Positions 52,794 through 61,397 of a DNA stretch of 64,000 nucleotides are shown piece by piece; the first letter of the stretch is position 1, and each line of letters opens with the position of its first letter. Both the position numbers and the translations under genes were made by a program. Location: NCBI RefSeq assembly GCF_013315265.1, contig NZ_JABUFE010000001.1, forward strand, positions 694,678 to 758,677. Reading direction: 5' to 3'. The notes below the pieces were generated by a model, which saw nothing but the letters and a program-made list of their open reading frames with translations, was not told the origin of the DNA and did not search any database. This DNA is from Parasulfitobacter algicola (GTDB lineage: Bacteria; Pseudomonadota; Alphaproteobacteria; Rhodobacterales; Rhodobacteraceae).

Positions 52794-53227
52794 TATTAAA
52801 CAATAAAATATTACGCGCGTTTAGTTTGAATAAATAAATCCGACCATTTGTTATGTCCATATCATCGCAGGCCGCGACCTTGGACGCATCGTAAATCCCG
52901 CGAATTAGGCCCGAATTCCCCTACGTCACCCTGAACCTTACCCCACCGACCGTTGCGCGAGGTGGGGCCCCGGGATCCCATGCGCACGCAGTTTTGTATA
53001 TTTTGTACACGGGTTTTGTACTTAAAGTTTTGTACAAAACTGCGTGTGATGGATGGAAAGGGTGCGTTATCGATTCTGTCAATAAGAACCGGTGGGTAAG
53101 GTTTTGGTAAAAGGTAAGCGGTTGTTAAGGATGTATGCATTGTAAGGGTTCGGTAGAGGTCAGTTATGTGGGGCAGTGCTGACTTTCGAGCAAAACCTGC
53201 TTATGGGATCAAGGCAAGTCTGTTCTG
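52794..53227. other. 434-base non-coding region with inverted repeats
   Basis: The region separates the protease from the tetR gene. The first 70 bases are AT-rich. Then CCCCACC (52941-52947) and GGTGGGG (52961-52967) form an inverted repeat, followed by the TTTTGTAC array (52985-53046). The remaining 180 bases are G-rich on the plus strand and show repeated GGTAAG-like and GGTTN-like words but no convincing gene. One minus-strand open frame (52862-53140) spans the repeats and is judged fortuitous. It may be a mobile-element remnant or a regulatory region. Confidence 0.5.
52985..53046. repeat. TTTTGTAC motif array inside a 14-base inverted repeat
   Basis: Outer arms CACGCAGTTTTGTA (52985-52998) and TACAAAACTGCGTG (53033-53046) are exact reverse complements. 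Between and overlapping them are TTTTGTAT (52992), TTTTGTAC (53001), TTTTGTAC (53014) and TTTTGTAC (53028). The last lies in a 16-base perfect palindrome AGTTTTGTACAAAACT (53026-53041). This resembles a multi-site operator or a recombination/replication element. No gene is closer than about 180 bases on either side. Confidence 0.75.
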
Positions 53228-53824
53228 TTAGACATTGTTTTGAACCGCGGCGGCCGTCGCGGCGCAGGCGATTTGTCTTGCGGCACATTTATCCAACGGT
53301 GCGTGATCGAACATCAAACGATACCACATGATGCCGAAGACAAGATCGCAGACAAGTTCGACGTCCGTGTCCACCGGTAATTCGCTTCGTCCGATCGCCT
53401 GCTGGACCAGTGCGCGCACATTGGCACGTCGACGTTGAACGAATACGTCGCGCATCGCGCCTGCGAACTCTTCATCTTGAAGCAGCTCAACCGCAAGCGC
53501 GCGCATCAATGGTCGTAGGGTCGTCGAAACCGCAGCAAAGGTTCCTGTGAGCAGTGCGGTGAGATCCCCTTGAAAGCTACCCGTATCTGGCAATTGGACC
53601 GATTGGTTTGCTTTGCGCGCAAGAACTTCCATGAACAAAGGCGCCTTGCCCTTCCACCACCGATAGATGGTTTGTTTTGCGACCCCCGCTTGCGCCGCAA
53701 TCCGTTCAATTGTCGTGGCTGCGTATCCTTCCCGTTCGAGAACAGTGAAAGCCGCATCCAACACGGCAGCGTGGCTTTTGGGGTCGCGAGGGCGTCCGCG
53801 GGGGGGCGATGGTTGATCAGTCAT
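53228..53824 (-). CDS. TetR/AcrR-family transcriptional regulator
   Basis: A 198-residue repressor. The N-terminal DNA-binding domain (about 15-65) has AAVLDAAFTVLEREGYAATT and IERIAAQAGVAKQTIYRWWK, the standard TetR helix-turn-helix. The remainder is a helical ligand and dimer domain (TetR_C type). It is divergent from two small secreted proteins. The 101-base gap holds two related palindromes centred on CAACGTTG, one overlapping a strong promoter -35 box, so this repressor very likely controls itself and those genes. Ligand unknown. Confidence 0.92.
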   Translation of the reverse strand: MTDQPSPPRGRPRDPKSHAAVLDAAFTVLEREGYAATTIERIAAQAGVAKQTIYRWWKGKAPLFMEVLARKANQSVQLPDTGSFQGDLTALLTGTFAAVSTTLRPLMRALAVELLQDEEFAGAMRDVFVQRRRANVRALVQQAIGRSELPVDTDVELVCDLVFGIMWYRLMFDHAPLDKCAARQIACAATAAAVQNNV

Positions 53825-53849
53825 ATGAGTTCTCCTTATTTTTTAATAA

Positions 53850-53863
53850 ACGCAACGTTGCGT
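53850..53863. promoter_or_regulatory. Probable TetR operator 1
   Basis: Perfect 14-base palindrome ACGCAACGTTGCGT, 26 bases upstream of the tetR ATG and directly abutting the TTGACA box of the divergent promoter. A related sequence recurs 47 bases downstream (53897-53910). Size, symmetry and location match TetR-family operators. Confidence 0.75.
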
Positions 53864-53864
53864 A

Positions 53865-53892
53865 TTGACAAGACCTTATGGCTATTTATATA
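53865..53892 (+). promoter_or_regulatory. Strong sigma70-type promoter for the secreted-protein pair
   Basis: TTGACA (53865-53870), 16 bases, then TATATA (53887-53892) is a near-consensus housekeeping promoter pointing towards the gene at 53926. The -35 box adjoins operator 1 and the expected start of transcription falls in operator 2, so bound repressor would block both ends. Confidence 0.75.
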
Positions 53893-53896
53893 CGAG

Positions 53897-53910
53897 ACGT
53901 AACGTTGCGA
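53897..53910. promoter_or_regulatory. Probable TetR operator 2
   Basis: ACGTAACGTTGCGA matches operator 1 (ACGCAACGTTGCGT) at 12 of 14 positions and keeps the central AACGTTGCG. It covers the predicted transcription start of the divergent promoter. Centre-to-centre distance to operator 1 is 47 bases. Confidence 0.65.
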
Positions 53911-53925
53911 AAGTAAGAGGATGAC

Positions 53926-54438
53926 ATGAAGAAACTGACGACAGCACTTGCAGCAATTGCCCTGACGGCCAGCGCTGCCTTCGCACAGGAGACAGAGATG
54001 AACTTCGAGGTTTCAGGCGGATATGCCTTTGGACAAACGCATGATATCATGGACATGAAACAATCGGTTATCGCCCGTGCTGGGCATCTGACAGGCGCTT
54101 GGAAGTTCCGGTTTGAAAACGAAGACGGCCCAAGCGGCAATGCTCACCTTGATGCAGCCACACTGTTTCGGTTGACACCGGATGGCCCGAACCTAAGCGG
54201 TATTATGCGCTTTCATATGCACGAGATCGACGGCAGCGCGCCGGGCACTGGATGGCTTTACCTGTCGTATGACGCCACAGAGTTGGAATTTGAAGGCACA
54301 AGCACGCGTTTCGTTGTCGAAGGCACTTTCGTCGGTGGCACTGGCCGTTTTGAAGGGGCGACAGGAACTTTGCGCGTCACATCAATCAATGGTTTCGACA
54401 CCGGCGGCGGCCAGCTGATTCTTGCTGAAAATAACTGA
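53926..54438 (+). CDS. Small secreted beta-barrel-like protein, uncharacterised
   Basis: A 170-residue exported protein with signal peptide MKKLTTALAAIALTASAAFA. The mature domain has alternating beta segments, including GTGWLYLSYDATELEFEGTS, FVVEGTFVGGTGRFEGATGT and LRVTSINGFDTGGGQLILAE. The GGTGRFEGATGT motif resembles allene-oxide-cyclase-like or dirigent-like barrels, in which a 'GGTGxFxGAxG' strand pair is common; that similarity is by eye. It is the first gene behind the TetR-controlled promoter. Confidence 0.7.
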   Translation: MKKLTTALAAIALTASAAFAQETEMNFEVSGGYAFGQTHDIMDMKQSVIARAGHLTGAWKFRFENEDGPSGNAHLDAATLFRLTPDGPNLSGIMRFHMHEIDGSAPGTGWLYLSYDATELEFEGTSTRFVVEGTFVGGTGRFEGATGTLRVTSINGFDTGGGQLILAENN

Positions 54439-54464
54439 TCAATTCTAAACCGAAAGGACACATC

Positions 54465-54935
54465 ATGTTTCGTAGAACACTCGCAGCTGTGGCCATTGCC
54501 GCGATGACCACCGCAATAAATGCTCAAGATGTGATGCAAACGCAAGTATCGCCAGAGGCAAGTGCCTATGATCCCGCCATTGTGCATGAATGGGTCGAGA
54601 CGTACTTTGAAGGCACACGCAGTATGGATGCCGCAAAATGGGCTTCTGCATTCGCAACAGATGCCGTGCTGGATGATCCAGTGGGGTTCCCGGTGAAGAA
54701 CACTCCTGAAGCAATACTGGCACAAGGCGAGGGCTTTGTGGGCGCGTTCCAAGAGATCGGCCTTTATGAGAGCTTCGTCCACGTTGTCGGAAACGAAGCC
54801 GTTGCGAAATGGCAAGGGCGTGGCACGACACCTGACGGTATTGAAATCACGTTCGACGGGATCAACCACTTCACCTTTAACGAAGATGGGCAGATCATCC
54901 TGTTGCGTGGCTTCTTTTCGCCGCCGGGGCAATGA
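54465..54935 (+). CDS. Exported SnoaL/NTF2-like protein
   Basis: A 156-residue protein with signal peptide (MFRRTLAAVAIAAMTTAINA) followed by an NTF2-like fold: VHEWVETYFEGTRSMDAAKW, ASAFATDAVLDDPVGFP, and the later strands AVAKWQGRGTTPDGIEITFD and INHFTFNEDGQIILLRGFF. The pattern matches SnoaL-like/ketosteroid-isomerase-like proteins that bind or isomerise small hydrophobic molecules. GAAAGGACACATC precedes the ATG. It follows the barrel-like protein by 26 bases and shares its promoter. The two may act on the same extracytoplasmic small molecule, sensed by the TetR protein (inference). Confidence 0.8.
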   Translation: MFRRTLAAVAIAAMTTAINAQDVMQTQVSPEASAYDPAIVHEWVETYFEGTRSMDAAKWASAFATDAVLDDPVGFPVKNTPEAILAQGEGFVGAFQEIGLYESFVHVVGNEAVAKWQGRGTTPDGIEITFDGINHFTFNEDGQIILLRGFFSPPGQ

Positions 54936-55045
54936 AAAGCTGGATGAAATAAATGGAGGCAGTCATTGAGAAGCTGCTTTCGGTTTAAACACAAAAAGTA
55001 TGGCCTAAAGCCCGACTTTGACCCAATTATACTGCCGCCGTATTT

Positions 55046-55981
55046 TCATGCAGTCGACGATGTCAGTGACAGGAATACGTCTTCCAGGTCGGCCTCGACT
55101 GTTTTGACGTCTTTGATGCGGATACCTGCGTCGTGGACGGCTTTCAGCACGGTTTCGGCGCTGACTTTGGTGCGGTTGTAGTTAAAGGCCAATGTGCCGT
55201 CGCTGCGGGGGCACATCTCGATCCCGCCGGGCATTTGCAGTGCTTCGGGCACGGCAGTTTCGGGTTCGATCACCATAGTTTTCGTATCAAGACGGCCCAA
55301 CAGGGCGCGGGTCGTATCGCAGGCCACGACCTCTCCGTGGTTGATAATGGCGATTTCGTCGCACATCTGTTCGGCCTCTTCCAGGTAATGCGTGGTCAGG
55401 ATGATCGTCATGCCCTGTTCGTTCAATTTGCGGACATTGGTCCAAAGCATGTTGCGCAGTTCGATATCGACGCCCGCCGTGGGTTCATCCAGCACAAGGA
55501 TGTGGGGATGATGCACCAGCGCCTTGCCCAGCAACAGCCGCCGCCGCATACCGCCCGACAGGGTGCGGGCATAGGCATTGGCTTTGTCGGTCAGGCCGAT
55601 CATCGCCAGAATTTCGTCGCTGCGGCGCTGGGACCGGGGCACGCCGTAAAGACCGGCCTGGACTTCAAGCACGTTGCGGGGGCTGAAAAAGGGGTCAAGG
55701 TTCAGTTCCTGCGGCATGACCCCAATGGATGCACGCGATTGGCGGGGATTCACATCCTGATCAAAGCCCCAGATCCGAACCTGGCCCGTGGTTTTCAGCA
55801 CGAGGCCTGCCAGGATATTGATCAGCGTGGATTTTCCGGCACCATTGGGACCCAGAAGGCCGAAGATCGATCCTTTGGGAATGGTTAGGTCGATGCCTTT
55901 CAGGGCGTCTTTGGGCGGTTCGCCCGCACTGCTGGCATAGGTCTTGCGCAGGCCTGTGATTTCAATGGCGTGTTCTGACAT
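55046..55981 (-). CDS. ABC transporter ATP-binding protein (YadG/NatA-like)
   Basis: A 311-residue ABC ATPase. It starts [20 protein letters not shown], preceded by AAGGAAACCGCG; the longer upstream frame is not supported. Walker A is [13 protein letters not shown], the signature [17 protein letters not shown], Walker [13 protein letters not shown] and the switch His lies in [12 protein letters not shown]. The C-terminal 80 residues are the extension seen in DrrA/YadG-type exporters. No ABC-2 permease gene is adjacent on this strand, so its membrane partner must be elsewhere. Confidence 0.92.
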   Translation of the reverse strand: MSEHAIEITGLRKTYASSAGEPPKDALKGIDLTIPKGSIFGLLGPNGAGKSTLINILAGLVLKTTGQVRIWGFDQDVNPRQSRASIGVMPQELNLDPFFSPRNVLEVQAGLYGVPRSQRRSDEILAMIGLTDKANAYARTLSGGMRRRLLLGKALVHHPHILVLDEPTAGVDIELRNMLWTNVRKLNEQGMTIILTTHYLEEAEQMCDEIAIINHGEVVACDTTRALLGRLDTKTMVIEPETAVPEALQMPGGIEMCPRSDGTLAFNYNRTKVSAETVLKAVHDAGIRIKDVKTVEADLEDVFLSLTSSTA

Positions 55982-56080
55982 CGCGGTTTCCTTCTGGGCC
56001 TTGCCCGTGCGGGGGTGATGGCCTATTGCTGTGATCGACTTAGGCCAAACCGGCCGCCGCGACAACCGAAGGAGCCATAT

Positions 56081-56290
56081 ATGTCCGTTCCCGTGCCAGA
56101 ATATGAAGTTGTGACCACATGGCGCGTGCATTGTGATGGTGGCGAGGGCGCGCTGGGGCATCCGCGTGTCTATTATTCGGTGGATCGCGATGATGGTCAT
56201 GTTGAATGTGGCTATTGCGATAAGCTGTTTGTTCATGACAGTTTTGCCGCTGAAGTTTTGCCGAAATTCGGGATTGCTGTGAAAAGCTGA
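56081..56290 (+). CDS. zf-CHCC zinc-finger protein
   Basis: A 69-residue protein starting [20 protein letters not shown] at the ATG at 56081, with GAAGGAGCCATAT upstream. The zinc ligands appear as [17 protein letters not shown] and [11 protein letters not shown]: Cys18, His28 and the CxxC pair, as in the zf-CHCC domain of the mitochondrial complex I subunit NDUFS6 and its bacterial relatives. Role in this organism unknown; a link to complex I is inferred from the family. It is divergent from the ABC ATPase and upstream of polA. Confidence 0.88.
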   Translation: MSVPVPEYEVVTTWRVHCDGGEGALGHPRVYYSVDRDDGHVECGYCDKLFVHDSFAAEVLPKFGIAVKS

Positions 56291-56351
56291 TACCTGCGTC
56301 TGGACCCCCCCGCCGCAACGGGGTAGCTGTTCTTGTGACAGTGAATGGGGG

Positions 56352-59162
56352 ATGCAGGTTATGGGAAATTTCGGCAAAGGGTGTCATCTGCATCTGATTG
56401 ATGGATCGGCCTTTATTTTCCGGGCCTATCATGCGTTGCCGCCGCTGACGCGGAAATCTGACGGGTTGCCCATTGGCGCGGTCAGCGGCTTTTGCAACAT
56501 GCTGCAGCGCTATGTTGAAGGCAACACCGGCCCTGATGCACCGACCCATGTGGCGGTGATTTTCGACAAGGGCAGTCATACTTTCCGCAATGAAATTTAC
56601 GATCAATATAAAGCCAATCGCGAAGCCATGCCCGAGGATTTGCGCCCCCAGATCCCGTTGACCCGTACCGCAACCGAGGCGTTCAACATCGCCTGCAAAG
56701 AGCTTGAGGGGTATGAGGCCGACGATATCATCGCCACGCTGGCCGTTCAGGCGCGTGATGCGGGCGGGCGGTGCACGATTATCAGCTCGGACAAGGACTT
56801 GATGCAGCTTGTGGGCGGCGGTGTCGAAATGCTGGACGCCATGAAAAACAAACGCATCGATGTCGAAGGGGTCGAGGAAAAATTCGGCGTTGGCCCCAAC
56901 CGCGTGGTCGATGTGCAGGCCTTGGCGGGGGATTCGGTCGATAACATCCCCGGTGCGCCGGGGATCGGTGTTAAAACGGCGGCGTTGTTGATCAATGAAT
57001 ACGGCGATCTGGACACGCTGTTGGAACGGGCGGGCGAGATCAAGCAACCCAAGCGCCGCCAAACGTTGATTGATTTTGCGGATCAGATCCGACTGTCAAA
57101 GCAGTTGGTGCAGTTGGACGAAAACACACCGCTGGATTTCACCATTGACGATCTTGAGGTGCGCGAGCCGGATGCCGACAAGTTGTTGGACTTTCTGGTG
57201 GAAATGGAGTTCCGGACACTCAGCAAGCGCATCGCCACCGCGCTGGACGTTGAGCCGCCTGTGATTGCCGATGTCGATCCCGCCGGTGCCAACCCGGTGG
57301 ATGCGCCTGAAGCATTGCCGTTCAAGCCAGATGATTACGAATGGGTGCGCGATGCCGCTGGCCTGCAGGTGTGGATCGACCGGATTTATGAACGCGGCTA
57401 TGTGGCAGTGGATACCGAAACGACCAGCCTGAACGAAATGCTGGCCGATCTGGTGGGCATCTCGCTGTGTGTTGAACCGGGCCAGGCCTGTTATATCCCG
57501 CTGACCCATAAGGATGGCGCGTCGGATGATCTGTTCGGCTCAGACGCACTGGCCGAGGGGCAGATGGATCTAGACGAGGCGCTCAAGATGCTCAAGCCGG
57601 TGCTTGAGGACGACAGTATCCTGAAGATCGGCCAGAACATGAAGTATGACCAGAAGATTTTTGCGCGCAATGGCGTGGCGGTCGCGCCGATCGATGACAC
57701 ACTTTTGATGAGCTACGCGTTGAACGCAGGGCTGCATAATCACGGCATGGACACGCTAAGCGAACGATATCTAAGTCATGTGCCGATCCCGATCAAAAGC
57801 CTGATTGGCACGGGTAAATCTGCGATCACCTTTGACCGGGTCAAAATCAATGATGCCTTTAAATACGCGGCCGAAGACGCCGATATCACCCTACGCCTTT
57901 GGAAAACCTTTAAACCGCAGTTGCATCAAAAACAGGTCACGACGGTTTACGAAACACTCGAACGTCCGTTGGTGCCTGTGTTGGCGCAGATGGAGATGGC
58001 CGGTGTAAAAGTCGACCGCGATACGCTTAGCCGGATGTCCAATGCCTTTGCCCAGAAAATGGCGGGGCTTGAGGCGGAAATTCATGAACTGGCCGGGCAA
58101 ACGTTTAATGTCGGATCGCCCAAGCAGTTGGGCGAAATCCTGTTTGATAAGATGGGGCTTGAGGGCGGCAAGAAGGGCAAAACCGGGGCCTATGCCACGG
58201 GTGCCGATGTGTTAGAGGACTTGGCAACCGAACATGAGCTGCCCGCGCGCGTGCTGGACTGGCGGCAACTGTCGAAGCTGAAATCGACCTATACCGATGC
58301 GCTGCAGGATCACATCAACCCGGATACAGGCCGCGTGCACACCAGCTATTCGATTGCGGGGGCGAACACGGGGCGGCTGGCCTCGACCGATCCGAATTTG
58401 CAGAACATCCCGATCCGCACCGAAGAAGGCCGCAGGATACGTGAAGCGTTCGTGGCCGAGCCCGGTAATGTGTTGGTCGCGCTGGATTATTCCCAGATCG
58501 AATTGCGCATCCTGGCCCACATCGCCGATATTCCCGCGTTGAAACAGGCGTTTGACGAAGGTCAGGATATTCATGCGATGACCGCCAGTCAGATGTTCAA
58601 TGTGCCCATCGAAGGGATGGACCCGATGATCCGCCGTCAGGCCAAGGCGATCAATTTCGGGGTGATTTACGGTATTTCGGGCTTTGGCCTGGCCCGTAAC
58701 CTGCGCATTCCGCGGGCCGAGGCGCAGGCGTTCATCGACACCTATTTCGAACGGTTTCCCGGCATTCGCGGCTATATGGACGACACGACGAAATTCGCCA
58801 AAGAACACGGGTATGTGCAAACGCTGTTCGGGCGCAAGATCAACACGCCCGAAATCAACGCCAAAGGTCCCACCGCCGGGTTCGCCAAACGCGCCGCGAT
58901 CAATGCGCCTATTCAGGGGACCGCCGCCGATGTGATCCGCCGCGCGATGATCCGCATGCCTGCCGCGATTGAGGGCCTGCCTGCCAGGATGTTGCTGCAG
59001 GTGCACGACGAACTTTTGTTTGAAGTGGCGGAAGACGCGGTGGATGATCTGGTCAGTGCCGCCAAGGGCGTGATGGAAAATGCATCCGATCCTGCGGTAA
59101 AACTGGATGTGCCTTTGACAGTGGACGCCGGACAAGGTGCCAACTGGGCCGAGGCGCATTAA
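56352..59162 (+). CDS. polA: DNA polymerase I
   Basis: Repair and Okazaki-fragment polymerase of 936 residues. The 5'-3' exonuclease domain (about 1-300) starts LHLIDGSAFIFRAYHALPPL and has GDSVDNIPGAPGIG. The proofreading domain (about 330-520) retains DTETTSLNEM. The polymerase domain has LDYSQIELRILAHI, RRQAKAINFGVIYGISGFGL (motif B) and VHDELLFEV (motif C). All three activities look intact. The start may be the ATG at 56352 or 56361. It ends nine bases before the convergent kpsM-like gene. Confidence 0.97.
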   Translation: MQVMGNFGKGCHLHLIDGSAFIFRAYHALPPLTRKSDGLPIGAVSGFCNMLQRYVEGNTGPDAPTHVAVIFDKGSHTFRNEIYDQYKANREAMPEDLRPQIPLTRTATEAFNIACKELEGYEADDIIATLAVQARDAGGRCTIISSDKDLMQLVGGGVEMLDAMKNKRIDVEGVEEKFGVGPNRVVDVQALAGDSVDNIPGAPGIGVKTAALLINEYGDLDTLLERAGEIKQPKRRQTLIDFADQIRLSKQLVQLDENTPLDFTIDDLEVREPDADKLLDFLVEMEFRTLSKRIATALDVEPPVIADVDPAGANPVDAPEALPFKPDDYEWVRDAAGLQVWIDRIYERGYVAVDTETTSLNEMLADLVGISLCVEPGQACYIPLTHKDGASDDLFGSDALAEGQMDLDEALKMLKPVLEDDSILKIGQNMKYDQKIFARNGVAVAPIDDTLLMSYALNAGLHNHGMDTLSERYLSHVPIPIKSLIGTGKSAITFDRVKINDAFKYAAEDADITLRLWKTFKPQLHQKQVTTVYETLERPLVPVLAQMEMAGVKVDRDTLSRMSNAFAQKMAGLEAEIHELAGQTFNVGSPKQLGEILFDKMGLEGGKKGKTGAYATGADVLEDLATEHELPARVLDWRQLSKLKSTYTDALQDHINPDTGRVHTSYSIAGANTGRLASTDPNLQNIPIRTEEGRRIREAFVAEPGNVLVALDYSQIELRILAHIADIPALKQAFDEGQDIHAMTASQMFNVPIEGMDPMIRRQAKAINFGVIYGISGFGLARNLRIPRAEAQAFIDTYFERFPGIRGYMDDTTKFAKEHGYVQTLFGRKINTPEINAKGPTAGFAKRAAINAPIQGTAADVIRRAMIRMPAAIEGLPARMLLQVHDELLFEVAEDAVDDLVSAAKGVMENASDPAVKLDVPLTVDAGQGANWAEAH

Positions 59163-59171
59163 GACCGGATA

Positions 59172-59999
59172 TTAGTTATTAAGAATGTCGTTGTGATATC
59201 GACCCAAAAGAAGCAACCCCAATGCCAGTGCAATTAATGACGACATGATTACATAAAGTTCCGACACGTATATCGGATTGTACATTGGGTAAAAGCCGCT
59301 TCGGAATAGGCCGGATATGTGCATCAAAGGATTATACCACAGTATATTTTGGGCGACCGTCGGCAAGTCTTCGTAGATGAACAAAATCCCGGATGCCAGA
59401 AAAAGTGGTCGTGTGATCACCGACCAAATGACATCCCATGTCGGGAAAAGCCCAAGAAAGGCACAGTTCAAGGTACCCACTGAAAGGCCCAGAAGCATCG
59501 AAAGTGCAATGCCGCTTACGATTGGCCCTATTTCAAGAACAGTGCGGGTTTCGGTTAGGTTCAGTAAAATTATAAGCAGCAGATATGCGACCATGACGCC
59601 TGTCAGGCTATTGAGAATGAAGCGCGCCAGTATTGCGTCCAGCCACGTCACGACCGGATAGAACAACAGTGCTTTGGAAAATACGATGGCCCTTGATATG
59701 GTCAGGGACAGGTTCTGGTACAAACTGAATGGAAGAAATCCGGTTGCGTAAAACAGTATGAAACTTGTTCCAAGTGGCGGGTTCCGGATTATAAGCGACA
59801 AGGCCACCGCCAGTACGATAATGGCCGCTAATGGCTCTAGCACTGCCCACACATAACCGCCGGGTGAACGGCCATATCTTGTAGACATCTCGCGTAGAAT
59901 AAGCGCTATGATCGTGCGAAGTGTCGCATAGCGTCGTGTTGATCCGCTGTTGCTGAACTTTGGGACAGGTGGTTTTGTATTATTGTGCGTCGCAGACAT
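59172..59999 (-). CDS. Capsule ABC exporter permease (KpsM-like)
   Basis: ABC-2-type permease of 275 residues with six likely helices. The N-terminal cytoplasmic LRTIIALILREMSTRYGRSP and GGYVWAVLEPLAAIIVLAVA are the KpsM/RkpT signature, and the last part ends GLFRSGFYPMYNPIYVSELY. With the divergent KpsE-like and KpsT-like genes 90 bases away it would form a group 2-type capsule exporter. The start at 59999 (MSATHNNTKPPVPKF) has no strong ribosome site, so it could lie further upstream. Confidence 0.9.
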   Translation of the reverse strand: MSATHNNTKPPVPKFSNSGSTRRYATLRTIIALILREMSTRYGRSPGGYVWAVLEPLAAIIVLAVALSLIIRNPPLGTSFILFYATGFLPFSLYQNLSLTISRAIVFSKALLFYPVVTWLDAILARFILNSLTGVMVAYLLLIILLNLTETRTVLEIGPIVSGIALSMLLGLSVGTLNCAFLGLFPTWDVIWSVITRPLFLASGILFIYEDLPTVAQNILWYNPLMHISGLFRSGFYPMYNPIYVSELYVIMSSLIALALGLLLLGRYHNDILNN

Positions 60000-60087
60000 A
60001 GCTTGGCGCAGTCCAGTATTGGAAATAGCGAAGTTACTATGTACACATACCCATATGAAATCCACTTGTTTGTAAAGGGATGTGTTT

Positions 60088-61395
60088 TTGTCTGATAATA
60101 ACAAAGCGAAGCCGGTTATACTTGGACAGGCACTGCCACAGGTGACGAGACCGTCGCAAACAGGCCAGAATTCGGAAACTGGATCAAAGACTGATACACC
60201 CGTTGCACAGCAGCCAAAATCCAAAGACGATAATGGCGCTGCAACAATCGTTAGTCTGCGCCCCATGGCAGCAGCCGCAAAGATGCGCATCCGTCATTGG
60301 GGCGTTTTTCTGAGTTTTTTGATCATTGTCGTTTTGCCGGTTTTTATGGTTTTCTTTTATCTTAGTGTGATTGCAAAAGACCAATATGCATCGACAACCG
60401 GTTTTACTGTGCGTCAGGAAGAATCTACAGGCGCGACGGAACTTCTTGGTGGCTTGGCAAGCTTTACCGGCACGTCGGTATCATCAGATACGGATATGCT
60501 GTATGAATTCATTCAAAGCCAAGAGCTTGTGCAACTGGTCAACGAAGACGTTGGTTTGATTGAACATTATTCCAGCGAATGGCCCTATGATCCTGTATTT
60601 GCGCTTTCGGATAATGCCACAACAGAGGATTTGCTGAATTACTGGAGGCGTGTTGTCAGAATTTCTTATGATCAATCAACCGGTCTGATTGAATTGCGTG
60701 TTTTGGCCTTTGATCGCGAGAAGGCGCAGCAAATTGCGCAAGCCATTCTTTCGCAAAGTCAGAACATGATAAATGCACTCAATGTTTCTGCCCGCGAAGA
60801 TGCAATGCGCTATGCACAGGCTGACCTGGTCACGGCATTGGACCGCCTGAAATCTGCGCGTGAAGCTTTGACCAGTTTCAGGACCAGAACCCAAATTGTC
60901 GATCCTCAGGCCGATCTGCAGGGACGCTTGGGCGTCATGAACAATTTGCAGCAAAAACTGGCCGAAGCATTGATTGACTATGATCTGCTTTTGGGAAGTA
61001 CAACATCATCTGATCCCCGTCTGTCGCAGGTACAGCGTAGGATTGATGTCATTCGTCAGCGGATCGCAGAAGAACGCAATACGTTCACTTCAAACAGCAC
61101 AGCAACAGGTGCAGTCGGTACAGATTATCCATCGTTGATAGCCGAGTACGAAAGCCTGGTCGTTGATCGGGAATATGCCGAGGAAACCTATCGTGCTGCA
61201 TTGAGCGCCTTGGACATTGCCCGCGCAGATGCGTCACGCCAAAGTCGATATTTGGCGGCTTATATTCGGCCTACCGTTGCGCAAAGTTCAGAGTTTCCGC
61301 AAAGCGGCGTTCTTTTGGGGCTGACTGTTTTGTTTTTGGTTCTCGCATGGAGCATAATGGCGCTTATATACTATAGCATCCGTGACAGACGGTAA
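60088..61395 (+). CDS. Capsule export inner-membrane protein (KpsE-like)
   Basis: A polysaccharide co-polymerase-type protein of about 435 residues. A cytoplasmic N-terminus of about 70 residues precedes a first helix (about 75-95, GVFLSFLIIVVLPVFMVFFY); a large periplasmic part includes a coiled coil (about 215-345), and a second helix (about 403-425, LLGLTVLFLVLAWSIMALIY) precedes a short basic tail. SVIAKDQYASTTGFTVRQEE after the first helix is typical of KpsE/Wza-partner proteins. The TTG at 60088 is well spaced from AAAGGGA; a GTG at 60082 is too close. It is followed by the ATPase two bases after its stop. Confidence 0.88.
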   Translation: MSDNNKAKPVILGQALPQVTRPSQTGQNSETGSKTDTPVAQQPKSKDDNGAATIVSLRPMAAAAKMRIRHWGVFLSFLIIVVLPVFMVFFYLSVIAKDQYASTTGFTVRQEESTGATELLGGLASFTGTSVSSDTDMLYEFIQSQELVQLVNEDVGLIEHYSSEWPYDPVFALSDNATTEDLLNYWRRVVRISYDQSTGLIELRVLAFDREKAQQIAQAILSQSQNMINALNVSAREDAMRYAQADLVTALDRLKSAREALTSFRTRTQIVDPQADLQGRLGVMNNLQQKLAEALIDYDLLLGSTTSSDPRLSQVQRRIDVIRQRIAEERNTFTSNSTATGAVGTDYPSLIAEYESLVVDREYAEETYRAALSALDIARADASRQSRYLAAYIRPTVAQSSEFPQSGVLLGLTVLFLVLAWSIMALIYYSIRDRR

Positions 61396-61397
61396 TC

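Noticed and set aside
52862..53140. Minus-strand open frame of 92 codons
   Set aside because: It runs straight through the TTTTGTAC palindromes and the GC-rich inverted repeat, has no ribosome site and no recognised domain. It is probably fortuitous, although conservation in relatives would reopen the question.
55982..56377. N-terminal extension of the ABC ATPase frame
   Set aside because: It covers the zf-CHCC gene on the other strand; a clear ribosome site lies before the ATG at 55981.
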